Shown piece by piece: positions 4,573 through 7,561 of a stretch of DNA of 7,561 nt (the stretch's first letter is position 1; each line of letters begins with the position of its first letter). The notes under the pieces are model-generated. The model saw only the letters and a list, made by a program, of their open reading frames with translations. It did not search any database and was not told the DNA's origin. The position numbers and the translations under genes are program-made. This DNA comes from Cytophagales bacterium (lineage in GTDB: Bacteria; Bacteroidota; Bacteroidia; Cytophagales; UBA9547), in the NCBI GenBank assembly GCA_025360395.1, contig JANYCH010000210.1, forward strand, positions 1 to 7,561, given 5' to 3'.

Positions 4573-6183
4573 ATGTCCAACGCAAAATATATCTTCGTTA
4601 CAGGTGGTGTTACTTCTTCATTAGGAAAAGGAATCATTGCAGCTTCATTGGCCAATCTTTTACAGGCCCGTGGTTTTTCAGTTACAATCCAGAAATTTGA
4701 TCCTTATATAAATATTGATCCCGGAACCCTTAATCCTTATGAACATGGCGAGTGCTATGTTACTGAAGATGGAGCAGAAACAGATCTTGACCTAGGCCAT
4801 TATGAGCGTTTCCTTAATGTTCATACCTCTCAGGAAAATAACGTTACGACCGGACGAATTTATTTTAATGTAATTCAGAAAGAACGCCAGGGAGCTTTTT
4901 TAGGAAAGACTGTTCAGGTTGTGCCTCATATTACCGATGAAATTAAAAGAAATTTCTACCAGTTAGGGGACAATGGAAATTTCGACATAATCATAACAGA
5001 GATTGGGGGTTGTGTTGGTGATATAGAATCTTTGCCTTTCATCGAGGCAGTAAGACAAGTTGTTTGGGAAAAAGGGCATAATAACGCATTGGTTATTCAC
5101 CTTACACTTATACCATATTTAAAGTCTGCAGGAGAATTAAAAACCAAACCTACTCAGCACTCAGTTAAAGAGTTATCTGAAACTGGAATTCAGCCCGATA
5201 TCCTGGTTTGCCGTACAGAACATCCTCTTCCAATGGAACTGAGGAAGAAGATTGCATTGTTTTGCAATGTTCAAATCAATTCTGTGATTGAAGCAATGGA
5301 TGCAGAAACTATATACGACGTACCACTTTTGATGAAAAAGGAGAAACTGGATGAGCGTGTAATGACTAAGCTCAAACTGGTTCCAAAACAAGAAATTGAC
5401 CTAGGTCCCTGGAAAACCTTTCTTGGTAAACTTAAAAACCCAAGTAGCGAGATAAATATCGGCCTTGTAGGTAAATATGTGGAATTGAAAGATGCATATA
5501 AATCTATTGCAGAATCGTTTATACATGCCGGGGCAATGAATGAAACCAAGGTTAACCTAAGCTGGATCAAAGCCGAATCTCTTGCAGATGGCGACATAAG
5601 TGCATTAGAAGGCATGCACGGAATTTTGGTTGCCCCAGGATTTGGCGAAAGAGGTTTTGAAGGTAAAATTAATGCTATTCGGTTTGCAAGAGAAAAAAGG
5701 ATCCCGTTTTTCGGTATCTGCCTTGGAATGCAGTGTGCAGTAGTAGAATTTGCCCGCAATGTCCTTGGGTTGAAAAATGCAACATCCACAGAAATGGATG
5801 CTAACACCCCGGATCCTGTTATAAGCATGCTGGAAGCTCAAAAAACCATAACTCAATTAGGCGGATCAATGAGACTTGGAGCTTATCCATGTAGTTTGAA
5901 AAAAGGTACCAAAGCATATCATGTGTATGGTAAGTCTGCAATCTCTGAACGCCATCGTCATAGGTATGAATTTAACAACGACTATCTTCCTAAATACGAA
6001 TCTGCAGGAATGATTGCTTCAGGGCACAATCCTGAAACCGGTTTGGTGGAAGTTATGGAATTAAAGGACCATCCTTTTTTTATAGGTGTTCAATTCCATC
6101 CCGAATTAAAAAGTACAGTATTAAATCCACATCCGCTTTTCGTACATTTTGTAGGGGCCTCAATTAATTATTCTAAAATATAA
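4573..6183 (+). CDS. pyrG: CTP synthase (glutamine-hydrolysing)
   Basis: This encodes CTP synthase, which makes CTP from UTP, ATP and glutamine as the last step of pyrimidine nucleotide synthesis in the cytoplasm. At 536 residues it is full length (E. coli has 545). The synthetase domain (about 1-270) opens with KYIFVTGGVTSSLGKGI (5-21), the ATP-binding loop. It also has D71 and E143 (ITEIGGCVGDIES, 141-153) for Mg-ATP, and KPTQHSV (192-198). The glutamine amidotransferase domain (about 295-530) has APGFGERG (354-361), nucleophile C383 in GICLGMQ (381-387), and H509 and E511 of the catalytic triad in FHPE. I chose the ATG at 4573 (MSNAKYIFVTGG). The in-frame GTG at 4555 would add six residues and lies too close to the -7 box. 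yidC follows after 60 bases, an arrangement I associate with Bacteroidota. Confidence 0.98.
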   Translation: MSNAKYIFVTGGVTSSLGKGIIAASLANLLQARGFSVTIQKFDPYINIDPGTLNPYEHGECYVTEDGAETDLDLGHYERFLNVHTSQENNVTTGRIYFNVIQKERQGAFLGKTVQVVPHITDEIKRNFYQLGDNGNFDIIITEIGGCVGDIESLPFIEAVRQVVWEKGHNNALVIHLTLIPYLKSAGELKTKPTQHSVKELSETGIQPDILVCRTEHPLPMELRKKIALFCNVQINSVIEAMDAETIYDVPLLMKKEKLDERVMTKLKLVPKQEIDLGPWKTFLGKLKNPSSEINIGLVGKYVELKDAYKSIAESFIHAGAMNETKVNLSWIKAESLADGDISALEGMHGILVAPGFGERGFEGKINAIRFAREKRIPFFGICLGMQCAVVEFARNVLGLKNATSTEMDANTPDPVISMLEAQKTITQLGGSMRLGAYPCSLKKGTKAYHVYGKSAISERHRHRYEFNNDYLPKYESAGMIASGHNPETGLVEVMELKDHPFFIGVQFHPELKSTVLNPHPLFVHFVGASINYSKI

Positions 6184-6243
6184 TTGGAATTAACCTCTAT
6201 TAGCCAATACGCTGACTATTAACCCTATTAACTATAATTATCC

Positions 6244-7561
6244 ATGGATCGTAATTCCACGATTGGCCTGATCATTATTTCAGCCCTTCTTTTTGCCTAT
6301 TTTACATTCTTTGCTCCTGATCCAAAACAAATTGCTCAACAAAAAGCGGATGAAGCTTCAAAAGTTGACGCAGTTAAACCCAAACCTGTTGAGGCAGTTT
6401 CTTTACCGGATTCTGTTATTGCCAAAAAACTGGGAAGCCTTGCTTCTATTGCAAAGGGAGAAGAAAAAGAATATACTCTCGAAAATAGAGACCTTAAAAT
6501 AGTTTTTTCTACAAAAGGCGGTAAGGTACAGACAGTACTGGCTAAAAACTACCAAACCTATGGAAAAAAGCCAATTTATCTATTTGATCCACAAGCTTCT
6601 GAATTAAGTTGGCTGGTTCCAATCGGACAGGAAAATACAAACCTTTACGACCTGTATTTTAACAAGGTTGAAACTGTTAAATCCGGAGACACAACTAAAC
6701 TGGTTTTTACTGCAACATTACCTGATAATCAGTCCATTCAGCAAACTTATTCTTTGGCTGAAAGCGGTTTTACTTTAGACTATGCAGTTAACTTAAAGAA
6801 TATCTCTCAGCTCAATGAGAACAAATCAGTGCTGATCTCATGGAAACAAAAGCTAAGAAATTTTGAAAAGGATGCTGAACAAAACAGGCTTGCCATCACA
6901 GTTAATTACTATACTGATAAGGAAGAATTTGATAAACTAAATGAAACAGCCAAAGAACCTCAGGCAGAAACAATTCCTGATGCGGTAAAGTGGGTAGCCT
7001 TGAAGCAGAAATTTTTTAATACTGCCCTAATAACCGACCAGGCTTTTAAAAATGTTGAAGTGGCAAGTTCTGTCGATCCTAATGATACTGAATTTGTTAA
7101 ATACCTTTCTGTTAAAATGGAATCGGCCCCTTCTAACACAAATTTTAAATTTTATTTCGGCCCCAACCAATACCAGATCTGTAAAAAAGTAACAGATGGC
7201 TTTCAGGAAAATGTATACCTGGGCTGGCCAATCTTAAATAATCTGAACAGGTTTGTTACTGTACCAATCTTTAATTTCCTTGAACATTATTTCAGCAATT
7301 ATGGATTGATTATCCTCTTATTAGTAATCATTATCAAGGCTGCATTATTTCCCTTGTCTTATAAGTCTTATTTGTCAATGGCTAAAATTAGGGTACTAAA
7401 ACCCGAATTAGATGAAATAAAGGCCAAGAACGGAGATGATATGCAAAAATCTCAGGCTGACCAGATGAAATTATATCAGTCAGTTGGTGTCAATCCTATT
7501 AGTGGTTGCATTCCGGTTTTACTAACCATGCCCGTCCTGTTAGCGATCTTCAACTTCTTCC
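6244..7561 (+). CDS. yidC: Membrane protein insertase YidC/Oxa1, 3' end outside window
   Basis: This is the first 439 codons of YidC, the inner membrane insertase that works alone or with SecYEG. The start MDRNSTIGLIIISALLFAYF gives TM1 (about 6-24). The periplasmic beta-sandwich domain of the Gram-negative form spans about 25-330 and includes LVFSTKGGKVQTV-type and FYFGPNQY (304-311) blocks. The conserved insertase core follows: VPIFNFLEHYFSNYGLIILLLVIIIK (340-365), FPLSYKSYLSMAKIRVLKPE (369-388), and VNPISGCIPVLLTMPVLLAIFNFF (416-439), where the window ends. Where E. coli has the groove arginine R366, this protein has K365, which keeps the positive charge and is common among Bacteroidota in my recollection. 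About 170 to 190 residues should lie beyond the edge. There is no promoter box or terminator in the 60 bases after pyrG, so the two are probably co-transcribed. Confidence 0.97.
   Translation, partial: MDRNSTIGLIIISALLFAYFTFFAPDPKQIAQQKADEASKVDAVKPKPVEAVSLPDSVIAKKLGSLASIAKGEEKEYTLENRDLKIVFSTKGGKVQTVLAKNYQTYGKKPIYLFDPQASELSWLVPIGQENTNLYDLYFNKVETVKSGDTTKLVFTATLPDNQSIQQTYSLAESGFTLDYAVNLKNISQLNENKSVLISWKQKLRNFEKDAEQNRLAITVNYYTDKEEFDKLNETAKEPQAETIPDAVKWVALKQKFFNTALITDQAFKNVEVASSVDPNDTEFVKYLSVKMESAPSNTNFKFYFGPNQYQICKKVTDGFQENVYLGWPILNNLNRFVTVPIFNFLEHYFSNYGLIILLLVIIIKAALFPLSYKSYLSMAKIRVLKPELDEIKAKNGDDMQKSQADQMKLYQSVGVNPISGCIPVLLTMPVLLAIFNFF

Noticed and set aside
5271..5828. Long antisense frame of 185 codons inside pyrG
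   Set aside because: It is antisense to conserved CTP synthase sequence. Length alone is explained by the codon bias of pyrG on the opposite strand. No start context or domain supports it.
6293..6502. Frame of 69 codons rich in Leu and Lys within the start of yidC
   Set aside because: It is an out-of-frame reading of the YidC signal anchor and linker. The yidC frame is continuous and conserved.

Overview
The window looks like the chromosome of a Bacteroidota bacterium. The pyrG-yidC adjacency and the style of the YidC, HAD and DoxX proteins point that way. Shine-Dalgarno sequences are absent before most starts, the DNA is AT-rich, and two exact TAnnTTTG boxes of the Bacteroidota -7 type are present. 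I would place it near the Sphingobacteriales/Cytophagales/Chitinophagales group but cannot name a genus. Every gene I can support lies on the + strand.

Left part (1-1395), accessory in character: the C-terminal end of an IS1595/ISXO2-type transposase, cut by the window edge, is followed by a MarR-family regulator (291-749). A 223-base AT-rich intergenic region comes next, with a 14-base direct repeat, a good -7 promoter box and a small dyad. A DoxX-family four-helix membrane protein (973-1347) then ends in a clear intrinsic terminator (1368-1395). The regulator and the DoxX gene look like a regulator/target pair.

Middle part (1504-4504): an ABC-2 (NatB-like) permease has no ATPase gene beside it in the window. 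After it come an easily missed 48-residue membrane peptide (2869-3015), a KdsC/YrbI-like HAD phosphatase with extra N- and C-terminal segments (3084-3800), and a two-gene module. That module is a 66-residue protein with the same KLDRTxF motif at both ends, followed by a nucleotidyltransferase-fold protein whose start codon overlaps its stop (TAATG). It resembles a toxin-antitoxin or defence-type pair and is the least understood part of the window.

Right part (4545-7561), housekeeping: pyrG (CTP synthase, complete, with its own likely promoter at 4545-4552) is followed after 60 bases by yidC (membrane protein insertase), which runs off the right edge after 439 codons. A KDO-8-phosphate-phosphatase-like enzyme close to CTP synthase would make sense for CMP-sugar supply, but this is inference.

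No gene-free stretch exceeds 300 bases. I found no tRNA, rRNA, CRISPR array or riboswitch. The gaps at 186-290, 1396-1503, 2773-2868, 3016-3083 and 6184-6243 show no exact TAnnTTTG box and no clear terminator.
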